The position numbers and the translations under genes were made by a program. DNA of 64,000 nucleotides, from NCBI GenBank assembly GCA_016933055.1, contig JAFGBS010000034.1, positions 112,727 to 176,726 on the forward strand. The letters run 5' to 3'. The first letter of the stretch is position 1. Each line of letters begins with the position of its first letter. The stretch is from Promethearchaeota archaeon (GTDB taxonomy: Archaea; Asgardarchaeota; Lokiarchaeia; Sigyniarchaeales; Promethearchaeaceae). Below the pieces are notes generated by a model, which had not been told where the DNA came from, did no database searches, and was given only the letters and a program-made list of their open reading frames with translations. This document shows, piece by piece, positions 45,695 to 53,956 of the stretch.

Positions 45695-46795
45695 CTATAG
45701 ATTTTTTCGATTCCATAATTTGATAACCAGGAAGATTCCTCCTCCTAATACAACTGCACCTATAGGAATCACATAATAAAGATACCATGGAAAATATGTT
45801 TCTTTCGTATCACTAAGTTCCAATATCATCAATCCTCCCCCTAATGCGACATACACATAATCATTGTCGATATCAATATCATGAGCTGCTTCAATTCCAT
45901 TTGTTACTTCTGCAATCTCAATGGGTGATGAAGGGTTACTTATGTTGTAAGCTTCGACTCCATAATTATCTGCGACATACAGTAAATCATCGTCTGCAAC
46001 AACTCCTTGTGCTTCCCCTCCATTGTCTTCACTTAAGCTCCGAAGTAATGATGGATTGGATGGATTGCTAAGGCTATAAATCCGTATTCCTGCTCCATGA
46101 CACCCTACATACATTAGATCATTATGAATATCCATGTCCCATACGCTAGTAGAAGTGCTTAAAGTTCTTACATAAGCAGGAGAAGTGATTGTAGATATGT
46201 TAAAGAGTCTAACTCCAGAATTCGGGTTCCCAAAATAGAGCATATCATCCTTCACAGCTAAACTTTCCCCTCCTGAGTCGGAATAGAAATATAATAAATC
46301 CAAACCTGTGGATGTAAAATTGTAAATCCTGTATCCGACATCGCGATAGCTAACAAACACAAAAGTGCCAACAACAACAATTTTAGTGGGTATACCAAGA
46401 CCTGTACTAGATGAAATTGCATCTTGAGGATTAACTGGATCGTTAATATCGCTTATCAAAAATGTTCCGCTATTATAAGCGACGTAACAATATCCTCCTT
46501 TAACTGAAACGGCAAAAGGGGCTTGACTTGTCAAAATTTCAGATACTTTGTCAGGATTCTTTGGATTTGAAACATCTATGATCATCACGCCATCGTTATT
46601 AGTCACATAGGCATAATTACCTTCAACATCGACATCATACCCTACAACAAAATTACATTCCCCAATTTTATTGAGATAATGTGAATTTTGAGTTTGAGCT
46701 GAACCTGTCGAACCTAACAATAATGAGGAAAAAATGAAGAAAAGATGGAAACTACTGCGAAGTAGGGAACGTTTCATACTGAACATTACGATCAA
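45695..46795 (-). CDS. LVIVD-repeat surface protein with C-terminal membrane anchor
   Basis: 366 residues. An N-terminal signal sequence (SSFHLFFIFSSLLLGSTGSA) is followed by about six beta-propeller LVIVD repeats (DGVMIIDVSNPKNPDKV, then repeats ending in 'Y-N-x-S-N-P-S-S-P'). A C-terminal helix (YYVIPIGAVVLGGGIFLVI) and a basic tail complete it. It is exposed on the cell surface. LVIVD propellers have no fixed ligand. The Met at 46777 is an alternative start that leaves a better signal peptide. It overlaps a doubtful small frame at its 3' end. Confidence 0.82.
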   Translation of the reverse strand: MIVMFSMKRSLLRSSFHLFFIFSSLLLGSTGSAQTQNSHYLNKIGECNFVVGYDVDVEGNYAYVTNNDGVMIIDVSNPKNPDKVSEILTSQAPFAVSVKGGYCYVAYNSGTFLISDINDPVNPQDAISSSTGLGIPTKIVVVGTFVFVSYRDVGYRIYNFTSTGLDLLYFYSDSGGESLAVKDDMLYFGNPNSGVRLFNISTITSPAYVRTLSTSTSVWDMDIHNDLMYVGCHGAGIRIYSLSNPSNPSLLRSLSEDNGGEAQGVVADDDLLYVADNYGVEAYNISNPSSPIEIAEVTNGIEAAHDIDIDNDYVYVALGGGLMILELSDTKETYFPWYLYYVIPIGAVVLGGGIFLVIKLWNRKNL

Positions 46796-46807
46796 TTTGA
46801 TAAAAAA

Positions 46808-47776
46808 TTACTCAATATCAGTATAAACAAAAAATACCTTATCATGAAACTTTTTCTTTTCTATCTTTAATTCGGTCAATTGGTTAATGATTTCAAGTTT
46901 ATTTTTTATATATTTGTCTTCTAATACTTTATCAACTTGATCTTGTCGCATTGGATGCCTTTTAATGGTTTGTGCTAAGCTTTGGATAATCTCTCTCTCT
47001 TTTTCTCCCTCAATGTAAAAATCTCCCTCTTCAGAAAGATTTATTAGAAAAATGCCCTTTTTAGCAGATGGTCCCAACACTCGTTCGATTAAGTCCATAT
47101 TTTCCAAAGAGGGGGTTTTAACCCATACTTCTGCTGGAGGACGGATAGGAGTATTTACATAGATTCGATCTGGACGGATTTTTTCATACAGTTGGCGGGT
47201 TTTTTCTAAAGAATCAAAATGATCATTTATTCCTCCTACTGCCATAAATTCCATCCAGATTTTTCCATCAAAAGAATCTCTGAACTGAATCATTCCTTTC
47301 ACCATTTCATTAAAATTAATATGACGAATAGGGCGATTAATCAATTTGAACTCTTTTTCGATACCCGCATCTAAAGTTGGCATTATAATATCTACATTTA
47401 ATAATTCATCTCGCACTTTTTCGTCATATAATAATGCACCGTTGGTTATTACACATACCGAGATCCCCCAGTTATTCTTAATTCCGTTGATCAATTCTCC
47501 CATTTTCAGATATAAAGTGGGTTCTCCATCACCAACAAGTGTTAAATAGTCAATATTAGATTTTCCAACTGTTTCTACTCTCCTCTCTACTTCCTTAATT
47601 AGATTTGCTACCGGGAAAAATTCTCTTCTTTGATTAGTAAAATGACGTGTCCGACCTAATTGACAGTATACACAGTTGAAATTACATGTTTTGTTGGGGA
47701 GAGGAGGACAACAATCGATTCCAAGCGATTTACCTAACCTTCTTGATGGTACCGGTCCGTATACGTGGATACTCAT
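46808..47776 (-). CDS. Radical SAM protein
   Basis: 322 residues. The [4Fe-4S] motif is C-N-F-N-C-V-Y-C near residue 32, preceded by VYGPVPSRRLGKSLGIDCCPP, which is the start of a widespread radical SAM group (YP_/PflA-like uncharacterised family). The SAM-binding GDGEPTLY is near residue 105. The C-terminal 80 residues form a small helical domain. The reaction catalysed is not established. The NifX/MinD cluster is divergent from it (87 bases), a context common for metal-cofactor assembly genes. Confidence 0.82.
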   Translation of the reverse strand: MSIHVYGPVPSRRLGKSLGIDCCPPLPNKTCNFNCVYCQLGRTRHFTNQRREFFPVANLIKEVERRVETVGKSNIDYLTLVGDGEPTLYLKMGELINGIKNNWGISVCVITNGALLYDEKVRDELLNVDIIMPTLDAGIEKEFKLINRPIRHINFNEMVKGMIQFRDSFDGKIWMEFMAVGGINDHFDSLEKTRQLYEKIRPDRIYVNTPIRPPAEVWVKTPSLENMDLIERVLGPSAKKGIFLINLSEEGDFYIEGEKEREIIQSLAQTIKRHPMRQDQVDKVLEDKYIKNKLEIINQLTELKIEKKKFHDKVFFVYTDIE

Positions 47777-47863
47777 GAAATTTCAGATCTTTCGATTAGT
47801 TCGTGAAATGATAAAGTTATCATCTTTTTAAGGTGTTATGCATAATCATTCATAACCATAGAC

Positions 47864-48316
47864 GTGAAAATAATGAAAAATCAAAAAATAGTTATTCCAA
47901 GTATGAATCCTGGAGGACTAAATGCTCAGTTCGATTGGAGATTTGGACGTTGCTCCCATTTCACCGTAATTGAAAAAGAAGACGATAAGATCACTCAAGT
48001 GACCGTTCTAACGAATGATGCAGTAAATGCTATGGGAGGAGCTGGTATTGCAGCAAGCCAAACTGTTGGAAACCTTAGTCCATCTGATATAATTGTTGGA
48101 AATGTTGGACCCAATGCAATTTATGGATTAGGAAGTATAGGGGCAAATCTCTATCAAGTTGGTAATAATCAAGTGAATACTGTGAAAGATGTACTAGATC
48201 TATTTGAACAAGGAAAACTTCAACCAGTTAATACAGCTAATGTTGATAGTCACACTGGAATGGGGGGAGGGCGCGGTATGGGGCGCGGTATGGGGCGCGG
48301 TCAAAGTCGTTGGTAA
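47864..48316 (+). CDS. NifX/NifB-type dinitrogenase-cofactor-like domain protein with Gly-Met-Arg tail
   Basis: 150 residues (from GTG; the ATG nine bases on gives 147). The core has PSMNPGGLNAQFDWRFGRCSHFTVIE and the late D-I-I-V-G-N-V-G-P strand, typical of the NifX/NafY cofactor-binding fold. Such proteins are found with MinD-type ATPases in archaea that lack nitrogenase and are thought to hold metal clusters. The C-terminus is a low-complexity G-M-G-R-G repeat encoded by tandem GGTATGGGGCGC units. Two MinD-type ATPases follow. Confidence 0.82.
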   Translation: MKIMKNQKIVIPSMNPGGLNAQFDWRFGRCSHFTVIEKEDDKITQVTVLTNDAVNAMGGAGIAASQTVGNLSPSDIIVGNVGPNAIYGLGSIGANLYQVGNNQVNTVKDVLDLFEQGKLQPVNTANVDSHTGMGGGRGMGRGMGRGQSRW

Positions 48317-48355
48317 GAAAAACTAAAACATGTTACGTTCGTGAGGTAAAGAGTA

Positions 48356-49273
48356 ATGCAAATTATTTCAGTTTCAGGTGGTAAAGGAGGCACAGGTAAG
48401 ACATTTGTTGCAGTAAATTTAGCTCTTTACCTAGCCACTAAAAAGAAGAACGTACTCTTGATGGATTGTGATGTTGAGAATCCGAACACAAATATTCTAC
48501 TAGGTAAGACCGATCTTTCAGAATTTGAATCCGCTGAAATATCTCATTTTGTTCCCAAGTTTGATGAAAATAAGTGCACAAAATGCGGTAAATGCGCACA
48601 AGTATGCCGTCCCCATGCTATTTTTCAAATAATAAACCAAATTCCACTTTTAATGCAAAATCTATGTACTTCTTGTGAGCTATGTTATCGTGTTTGTCCA
48701 GATGATGCAATCATTCCATCATATGAACCTCTTGGAAAAATCTACCTTAAAACTATAAGAGTACAAGATACTTCCTTAGATTTAATGGTAGGAGAATTAT
48801 CTGTAGGACAAGTGCAAGCAGTAAAAATTCTTGAAAGAATGTATAAGAAATTAGAGAAATTGAACGCTACCCATAAATATGATTATATAATAACAGATTC
48901 TGCACCAGGAGCACATTGCGATGTGGAATTTGTTATAAAACAAAGTAAATATGTATTATGCGTAACTGAACCAACACCTTTTGGAATACATGATTTGAAA
49001 CGAATCCTAGAGTTATCTAACATAGTACAACGAAATACTTTTGTGATTATGAATCGTGCGACCATTACTGACTATCCATTGAATAATTTGGAAAAAGATC
49101 ATAATACACATATCATAGCATCTATCCCCTATGATCTACAAATTATGGAATCATATGCTCAAGGTATTCCCTTCCTGTTCTATAAATTGGCGGAAGAGAA
49201 ATCCTCTAGTAAAATTGCGATTGAAAGCATTGGACAATTTGTTGTACAAAAGGAGAAAAGTACATATGATTGA
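48356..49273 (+). CDS. MinD-family ATPase with inserted 2x[4Fe-4S] ferredoxin domain (first)
   Basis: 305 residues. Walker A is SGGKGGTGKT near residue 8. The ferredoxin insert lies near residues 75-115 with CTKCGKCAQVCR and CTSCELCYRVCP. The C-terminal half returns to the MinD fold (TDSAPGAHCDVEF). These ATPases couple nucleotide hydrolysis to cluster transfer or redox control in the Mrp/NifX group. It overlaps the next, related ATPase by eight bases. Confidence 0.87.
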   Translation: MQIISVSGGKGGTGKTFVAVNLALYLATKKKNVLLMDCDVENPNTNILLGKTDLSEFESAEISHFVPKFDENKCTKCGKCAQVCRPHAIFQIINQIPLLMQNLCTSCELCYRVCPDDAIIPSYEPLGKIYLKTIRVQDTSLDLMVGELSVGQVQAVKILERMYKKLEKLNATHKYDYIITDSAPGAHCDVEFVIKQSKYVLCVTEPTPFGIHDLKRILELSNIVQRNTFVIMNRATITDYPLNNLEKDHNTHIIASIPYDLQIMESYAQGIPFLFYKLAEEKSSSKIAIESIGQFVVQKEKSTYD

Positions 49274-50198
49274 AAAAACGAAAAAAAGATCCACTTTCCA
49301 AATTGGGCTCATCTCTGGAAAGGGGGGGGTCGGTAAAACCTCCATTAGTTCCTCTTTCGGAGTAATATTTCATGAATTGGGAAAAAAGGTTTTAGTTGCT
49401 GATTGTGATGTGGATGCTCCAAATCTGGGGTTATTATTTCAATCCGGAGAGGTTTTGGAACAGAAAACTGTGCAAACGACCGAAAAATCCTTATTTCTCC
49501 CAGAATTATGTATACAATGTAAGAGATGTGTAGATGAAGAATTTTGTAAATTCAATGCTCTTAGTTGGGATTCCTCGATAAATATGCCCGTTGTAGATTC
49601 AATAGCGTGTGAAGGTTGCGGTGCATGTTATGAGTTATGTCCCGAACATGCTTTTGAAATTCATGCAATTGATAGCGGGACAATCTCTCATGAACGTACA
49701 AAATACGGATTTGATCTTGTTTGGGGGGAAACTCGATTAGGTGCGCAAACTTCAGGAAAATTAGTAACCGAAATCAAGAAAATTGTAAATCACACTATAG
49801 AAGCTAATAATCTTGAATTGGCAATTATTGATGGTCCTCCTGGAATTGGGTGTCCCGTGATAGCCACTGTGACTGATTTAGATTATGTTATCGTGATCGT
49901 TGAACCCACATCGACTGCATTGCATGATGCAGATCGCGCAATACAGATGCTCAACCAATTACGACGTAACTATGGAATTGTTATCAATAAAGCAGATATG
50001 TGGAAAAGTGGTTATGATATAATCGTGAATTACGCAAAGAAACATGATATTGAAATTTTAGGAGAAATACCAGTGGATATGACCATTCCTCAGGCGATTG
50101 TAAATGGACTTCCTGTATACACCTTTAATCCGCAATCCCCCTCAAGTAAAGCACTAAAAATAATCACTCGAAACATCGTAAACCATTTTCTATCGTAA
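49266..50198 (+). CDS. MinD-family ATPase with inserted ferredoxin domain (second)
   Basis: 310 residues from the ATG at 49266, inside the end of the previous gene; the open frame reaches back to 49131 but that would overlap 140 bases of coding sequence. Walker A is SGKGGVGKTS. The ferredoxin insert has CIQCKRCVDEEFC and CEGCGACYELCP. DGPPGIGCPVIA marks the switch region. It is a paralogue of the preceding gene. The two probably form a heterodimer, as adjacent copies do in other archaea. Confidence 0.87.
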   Translation: MIEKTKKRSTFQIGLISGKGGVGKTSISSSFGVIFHELGKKVLVADCDVDAPNLGLLFQSGEVLEQKTVQTTEKSLFLPELCIQCKRCVDEEFCKFNALSWDSSINMPVVDSIACEGCGACYELCPEHAFEIHAIDSGTISHERTKYGFDLVWGETRLGAQTSGKLVTEIKKIVNHTIEANNLELAIIDGPPGIGCPVIATVTDLDYVIVIVEPTSTALHDADRAIQMLNQLRRNYGIVINKADMWKSGYDIIVNYAKKHDIEILGEIPVDMTIPQAIVNGLPVYTFNPQSPSSKALKIITRNIVNHFLS

Positions 50199-50212
50199 TT
50201 ACTGATAAGGAA

Positions 50213-50692
50213 GTGAATACTATACCTCGCCCGAAGAGTAAACGAATCATTCGACATGAACCAGATATTCAATATTTTAATCCCCAACCACATCGAAATG
50301 TGAACTATCCCCTGGAAATTTTAACATTTGATGAATTAGAGGCAATGCGATTAAAGCATTTAGCAGGAAAAACTCAAGAGGAATCGGCGAGGTTAATGGA
50401 TATTTCTCAATCTACTTTTTCTCGAATCTTGGAAAGCGCACACACTAAAGTTACGGCTGCATTAGTAGAGGGAAAATCTATTCATTTAACAGGAGGAGAA
50501 TATAGTTTAAAGGAATTCAATTATGGATATGGGTGTGAGTGTGGTTTTGAATGGTTCATTGATATAGATCAAAACGATATAATGCTGGAACCAACTCAAG
50601 AAGATATGGAAATAATTCTTCCTCTAGATAGGGAATGTCCAAAATGTAAATCTAAGAATATTTACCGGTTAATTCGGGATTTCGAGAGGTGA
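50213..50692 (+). CDS. DUF134 family helix-turn-helix protein
   Basis: 159 residues (GTG start). The core is L-T-F-D-E-L-E-A-M-R-L-K-H then KTQEESARLMDISQSTFSRILESA, a sigma-like helix-turn-helix typical of DUF134. The C-terminal extension of about 70 residues is acidic and carries CECGFEW and CPKCKSKN, i.e. a possible zinc ribbon. DUF134 proteins accompany NifX/MinD-type clusters and may regulate them. It follows the second MinD ATPase by 14 bases. Confidence 0.85.
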   Translation: MNTIPRPKSKRIIRHEPDIQYFNPQPHRNVNYPLEILTFDELEAMRLKHLAGKTQEESARLMDISQSTFSRILESAHTKVTAALVEGKSIHLTGGEYSLKEFNYGYGCECGFEWFIDIDQNDIMLEPTQEDMEIILPLDRECPKCKSKNIYRLIRDFER

Positions 50693-50933
50693 TATGTAAA
50701 AAAAGAATTTGGTAAAAAATACTAGATCGACTGATGATATATAAATTCAGTATATTAAAATTCTTGTTATATTATTCTACTTGCTAGAGTGGGAACTATA
50801 TCCCAATATTGCAACGAAGTCATATAATTCTCCTTGTTAATTAAATAAAATCCAGAAAGGCTTTAATATATTCAATATAACATTTTATTGTAGAACGAAA
50901 ATCTACTTTATTCAAAAAAAAAACGTGATTTAT

Positions 50934-51347
50934 ATGGGTGAATTTAAAACTGAAGCAACTCTTGTAAAAAGATACCAAACTGTTGTCACTGATACACGTG
51001 GACATGGAATGGTATGTGACCTCCCGCCTGAGAAAGGCGGTTATGACCAAGGAACTAGTGCTGTGGAATTAATGGTAATGGCACTAGCGGACTGCATAAT
51101 CACAATCTATGCCGTAAAAGCCATGGGTGAGAAGATTGATTTAAAGCACCTCTCCATTAAAATGAAGGCTAATATGCCGGATGGGGCACCAACTATAGAA
51201 TCCTTTTCTGCAACCGTAACGGTAAAGTCTCCTGCAAGTGAAGAAGCTTGCCAGAAATTATTGGATGAGACTCTAAAAGCCTGCCCAGTTGGTGTCTTAT
51301 GCAGTAAAGCATGTACAATGGATATTCAACTACGATATAAAGAATAA
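50934..51347 (+). CDS. OsmC-family protein
   Basis: 137 residues (ATG at 50934; a GTG three codons upstream is possible). The two conserved cysteines are in LMVMALADCIITIYA and LKACPVGVLCSKAC, the reactive pair of OsmC/Ohr-type peroxide reductases. Relatives detoxify organic hydroperoxides using thiols. It is alone in its transcription unit with an AT-rich 232-base leader and no other gene nearby. Confidence 0.83.
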   Translation: MGEFKTEATLVKRYQTVVTDTRGHGMVCDLPPEKGGYDQGTSAVELMVMALADCIITIYAVKAMGEKIDLKHLSIKMKANMPDGAPTIESFSATVTVKSPASEEACQKLLDETLKACPVGVLCSKACTMDIQLRYKE

Positions 51348-51646
51348 ATTCTACTAATCTTAATTCCACTTTTTTCTTTTTTCTTTTTACCAGCGATTTT
51401 ATATGAGCATGAATTGAAGAAAATTCTGAATGTATAATTCGATGATTTAATCAAGATGGTGTGTTCATCTTTAAATCTCTACTTGTATTCCACAGAATCA
51501 AATGAGGGAGAGTAAAATTTAAAAAAATCGATTAAAATCATACACAATGCTGAATCAATCGACCATAAAAAAAATATCCAAAACTCATACACGGTTTGAG
51601 AACCCAATACTGGAATCGGAATTCATGGTTTAATGATTTATGATGG

Positions 51647-52984
51647 TCATTTCATTTGATGCTGTTTTTTTTCCTTTGCTAATTGTGTCTGTACATAAAT
51701 AACAGTATTTCCCTTTAAATCTCTTCCTGGATCTTCTCCAATTTCCCGTATTGCGGAGAGATAAATTGCCATAGCCATCGTAGAACTTTCAGATCTTGCC
51801 CGTTCAGCGTAGATTTGAGCGTAAGCTTTCTTAATGAAATCATTATTGGGATCCGATCTTAATGCCCATTCAATTAGATGACATGCGACTTTCACTTTCT
51901 TTTGTTTACAAAGGACCATCGCTCTATTTACCAAATTTTCCGATCCACCTACTAAATCGACAATTTCATTTGCGATATCCTGTTCTGCAGCTGGCTTTAA
52001 ATGCGAAGGGATTCCGTCATACCAACCCCCATATTTTGTCCATACACTTCGAATGAGAAATTCTGGTTCATCATAGATGGGTTGTAGATATGGTTTTTTC
52101 TTGAGATCTTCAGGAAATGTAACCTTTTCAATTATTTCTGACAATGATAATCTTTGATTCATGAGATCAATAGTCTGAGAATAGAGTAGATCTAAATATT
52201 CCGCAGTATCGGATAATGCCTTTTTTACGCGTTCCTTCCCTATGATTGGTACCCCATGGCCTGGAAGTAGAATTTCAGCATCTTTTTCTGCCATTTTCAA
52301 TAAATTTTCTGCCCATTCTTTTATATAACGCTGAGCTTTTTGTGGATTTCCCGCATTTGGAACCCCCCAGACAAAAAAATCCCCCGTACAAAGAACCTTA
52401 TCGTTTGGTAAATAGATCCATAATGCATCATCGGTCTCCCCCCTCCCATGAAATAAATTTACGGTGACTCCTCCAACATTCAGTTCGTAACTGTTTTCAA
52501 CCAATATTGTAGGATAGATAAACTCAATTGGAAAATAAGGTTGTCCTTGTCCTCCTAAAAATTGTCTTTGATTGATGAATGCGTTATATCCGTGAGTTTC
52601 TATGTACCTACCAAAGCGTTTGGGTACATTCACATGGCTGATTATATGAGGTTTTTTCCAATTCTTTCGTTTACATTCCCGATAGTAGGGTTTCACACCA
52701 AATGCATGATCAACATGACCGTGTGTAAATATAATACTGTTTGCTTTCTGCTTAGATATAGAGCGAACTTTAGTAAATCGTATTGCTTCATCAAATTGGG
52801 CAGCAGGGTCAATTAATATCAACCCATCGGACGTTTCTCGTATTATACTGTTAGAAAATCCTTTATAAAACCATAGACCATCAATAATTTGCTCAATGTC
52901 ATAAGGTTCTGCGAATGGATGGCATAGATATGTATTCGTTTGTCCTGTCCATAGTTTTTCCGCAAGATCTAAAACATTAACCAT
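51647..52984 (-). CDS. Metallo-beta-lactamase-fold alkylsulfatase-like protein (SdsA1 type)
   Basis: 445 residues. The zinc motif is THGHVDHAFGVKPY near residue 88, followed by GRGETDDALWIYLPN and LLPGHGVPIIG. The C-terminal half carries the alkyl-sulfatase dimerisation region with an AHxxE-like helix and 'A-Q-I-Y-A-E-R-A'. SdsA1-type enzymes remove sulfate from alkyl sulfates. It lacks a signal peptide, so it is cytoplasmic here. The gap after it (51348-51646) holds nothing I can name. Confidence 0.85.
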   Translation of the reverse strand: MVNVLDLAEKLWTGQTNTYLCHPFAEPYDIEQIIDGLWFYKGFSNSIIRETSDGLILIDPAAQFDEAIRFTKVRSISKQKANSIIFTHGHVDHAFGVKPYYRECKRKNWKKPHIISHVNVPKRFGRYIETHGYNAFINQRQFLGGQGQPYFPIEFIYPTILVENSYELNVGGVTVNLFHGRGETDDALWIYLPNDKVLCTGDFFVWGVPNAGNPQKAQRYIKEWAENLLKMAEKDAEILLPGHGVPIIGKERVKKALSDTAEYLDLLYSQTIDLMNQRLSLSEIIEKVTFPEDLKKKPYLQPIYDEPEFLIRSVWTKYGGWYDGIPSHLKPAAEQDIANEIVDLVGGSENLVNRAMVLCKQKKVKVACHLIEWALRSDPNNDFIKKAYAQIYAERARSESSTMAMAIYLSAIREIGEDPGRDLKGNTVIYVQTQLAKEKKQHQMK

Positions 52985-53155
52985 ATGGATTCAATCGTAA
53001 CACCAAGATTTATAGTCACTGCCAAAAACAATAATCTTCTCCTTTACATTTTCGATAATGCATTCATTCATTAGTACAGGATTTAAAGCGTACGAAATTA
53101 GGACGTTAACCTTATATATCTCCCATTGAATCTCCATAATAAGGTCTGAAATTAT

Positions 53156-53638
53156 ATGGGCAATCTTGAATTAGGAAAAACACTCTCTTATGTGGGAGGT
53201 GCATTATCACTTATTTCTGGCATATTCATCCTTTTTCCCTTAGTAGGATTCAGTGGGATCTTTGGTTATATAGAAGAAATACTTGATTTCAGGGTATTCG
53301 TTGCAATTTTTATCGTTTTATTTGTTATGATGATTACTGGTGGCATCATAACTATCATCGGCGCAGCACAAGTAGAAAAAGTAGATCCGGATAAAGCAGG
53401 AACAACTGTGATTATCGGAAGTGTTGTTGCAGGCGTTAACTGGATTTCCCTTATCGGGGGAATTCTCCTCAAGCAAGCCAAAGCAACATCTGGTATATTC
53501 GCTGGTCAATCTTATAGACAAGCAGCATCTTCAGACCAAAATCGTTCTCCAGCAAGGTATTGTAAGAACTGTGGTAAACCCCTCGAAGAAAACGAGCGAT
53601 ATTGTCGAATATGTGGTACGGAAAGTACTCAATGGTAA
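53156..53638 (+). CDS. Membrane protein with C-terminal zinc ribbon
   Basis: 160 residues. Three membrane helices (residues of about 10-35, 45-70 and 80-105) are followed by a Ser/Gln-rich linker and a zinc ribbon: YCKNCGKPLEENERYCRICG. Archaeal proteins of this kind are common and have no fixed function. The ribbon points to the cytoplasm. It is convergent with the hydrogenase operon (vhuU). Confidence 0.7.
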   Translation: MGNLELGKTLSYVGGALSLISGIFILFPLVGFSGIFGYIEEILDFRVFVAIFIVLFVMMITGGIITIIGAAQVEKVDPDKAGTTVIIGSVVAGVNWISLIGGILLKQAKATSGIFAGQSYRQAASSDQNRSPARYCKNCGKPLEENERYCRICGTESTQW

Positions 53639-53740
53639 AAAAATACTGACAAGAAGAAGAGTAAATTTCACTCTAAACTTAAAAAATTTTTAAGATTAAG
53701 GTAGATGAAAAAAAAAGGAAATTATATGAAAATCAGACTT

Positions 53741-53780
53741 GAAAAACCCGGGCGGGTCGTCCACGTTCCCGTTCAGTTTA
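53741..53780 (-). promoter_or_regulatory. Candidate SECIS element in the vhuU 3' untranslated region
   Basis: In the transcript downstream of vhuU, CGGG-AA-CGU-GG-ACG-A-CCCG can fold with a lower CGGG/CCCG stem, an internal loop with AA (preceded by G, so GAA) on the 5' side and a single A on the 3' side, and a short GC-rich upper stem. Outside it, C-U-G-A-A can pair with U-U-C-A-A-G. A GAA/A internal loop under a short GC stem is the hallmark of archaeal SECIS elements. A run of nine T residues follows at 53708-53716 as a likely terminator. Confidence 0.5.
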
Positions 53781-53789
53781 GGAAACGCT

Positions 53790-53939
53790 TCATCCCATTC
53801 CAAGTTTGATTTTCTTGTCGTGTAGCACATCTCCGCTTTCATCTACAACGGTTAAATGTGCAGCACACGAAAGTCAAGGATCATAACAGCGTATGATCAT
53901 TTCGAGTAGATTTGTTATTTTTTCGTCTATTTCAACCAT
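53790..53939 (-). CDS. vhuU: VhuU, selenoprotein C-terminal segment of the [NiFe]-hydrogenase large subunit
   Basis: A 49-residue peptide read through one TGA: a helical N-terminus then R-C-Y-D-P-(TGA)-L-S-C-A-A-H. This is the C-terminal nickel-binding motif DPCxxCxxH of group 3 [NiFe] hydrogenases with Sec at the first position. The vhuA gene upstream ends before this motif, so the peptide completes the active site, as VhuU does in Methanococcus. Twenty-one residues after the His would be removed by the maturation protease. A TTG at 53948 with GGAG at good spacing is a possible longer start. The final TGA at 53790 may be the stop; otherwise TAA comes at 53778. Confidence 0.88.
53874..53876 (-). 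other. Selenocysteine (TGA) codon in vhuU
   Basis: The TGA is residue 22, between D-P and L-S-C, exactly at the nickel-ligand Cys of the conserved motif. No alternative copy of the motif exists in the large subunit, so an active enzyme requires it to be read. Confidence 0.9.
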
Positions 53940-53956
53940 TTTTTCAACACTTCTCC

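Noticed and set aside
45566..45700. 44-residue frame before the LVIVD gene
   Set aside because: It is short, lysine/leucine-rich, has no ribosome-binding site and overlaps the convergent gene end; there is not enough support to call it a gene.
49131..49265. Extension of the second MinD ATPase upstream
   Set aside because: It overlaps the preceding gene by about 140 bases in another frame and has no similarity to the family.
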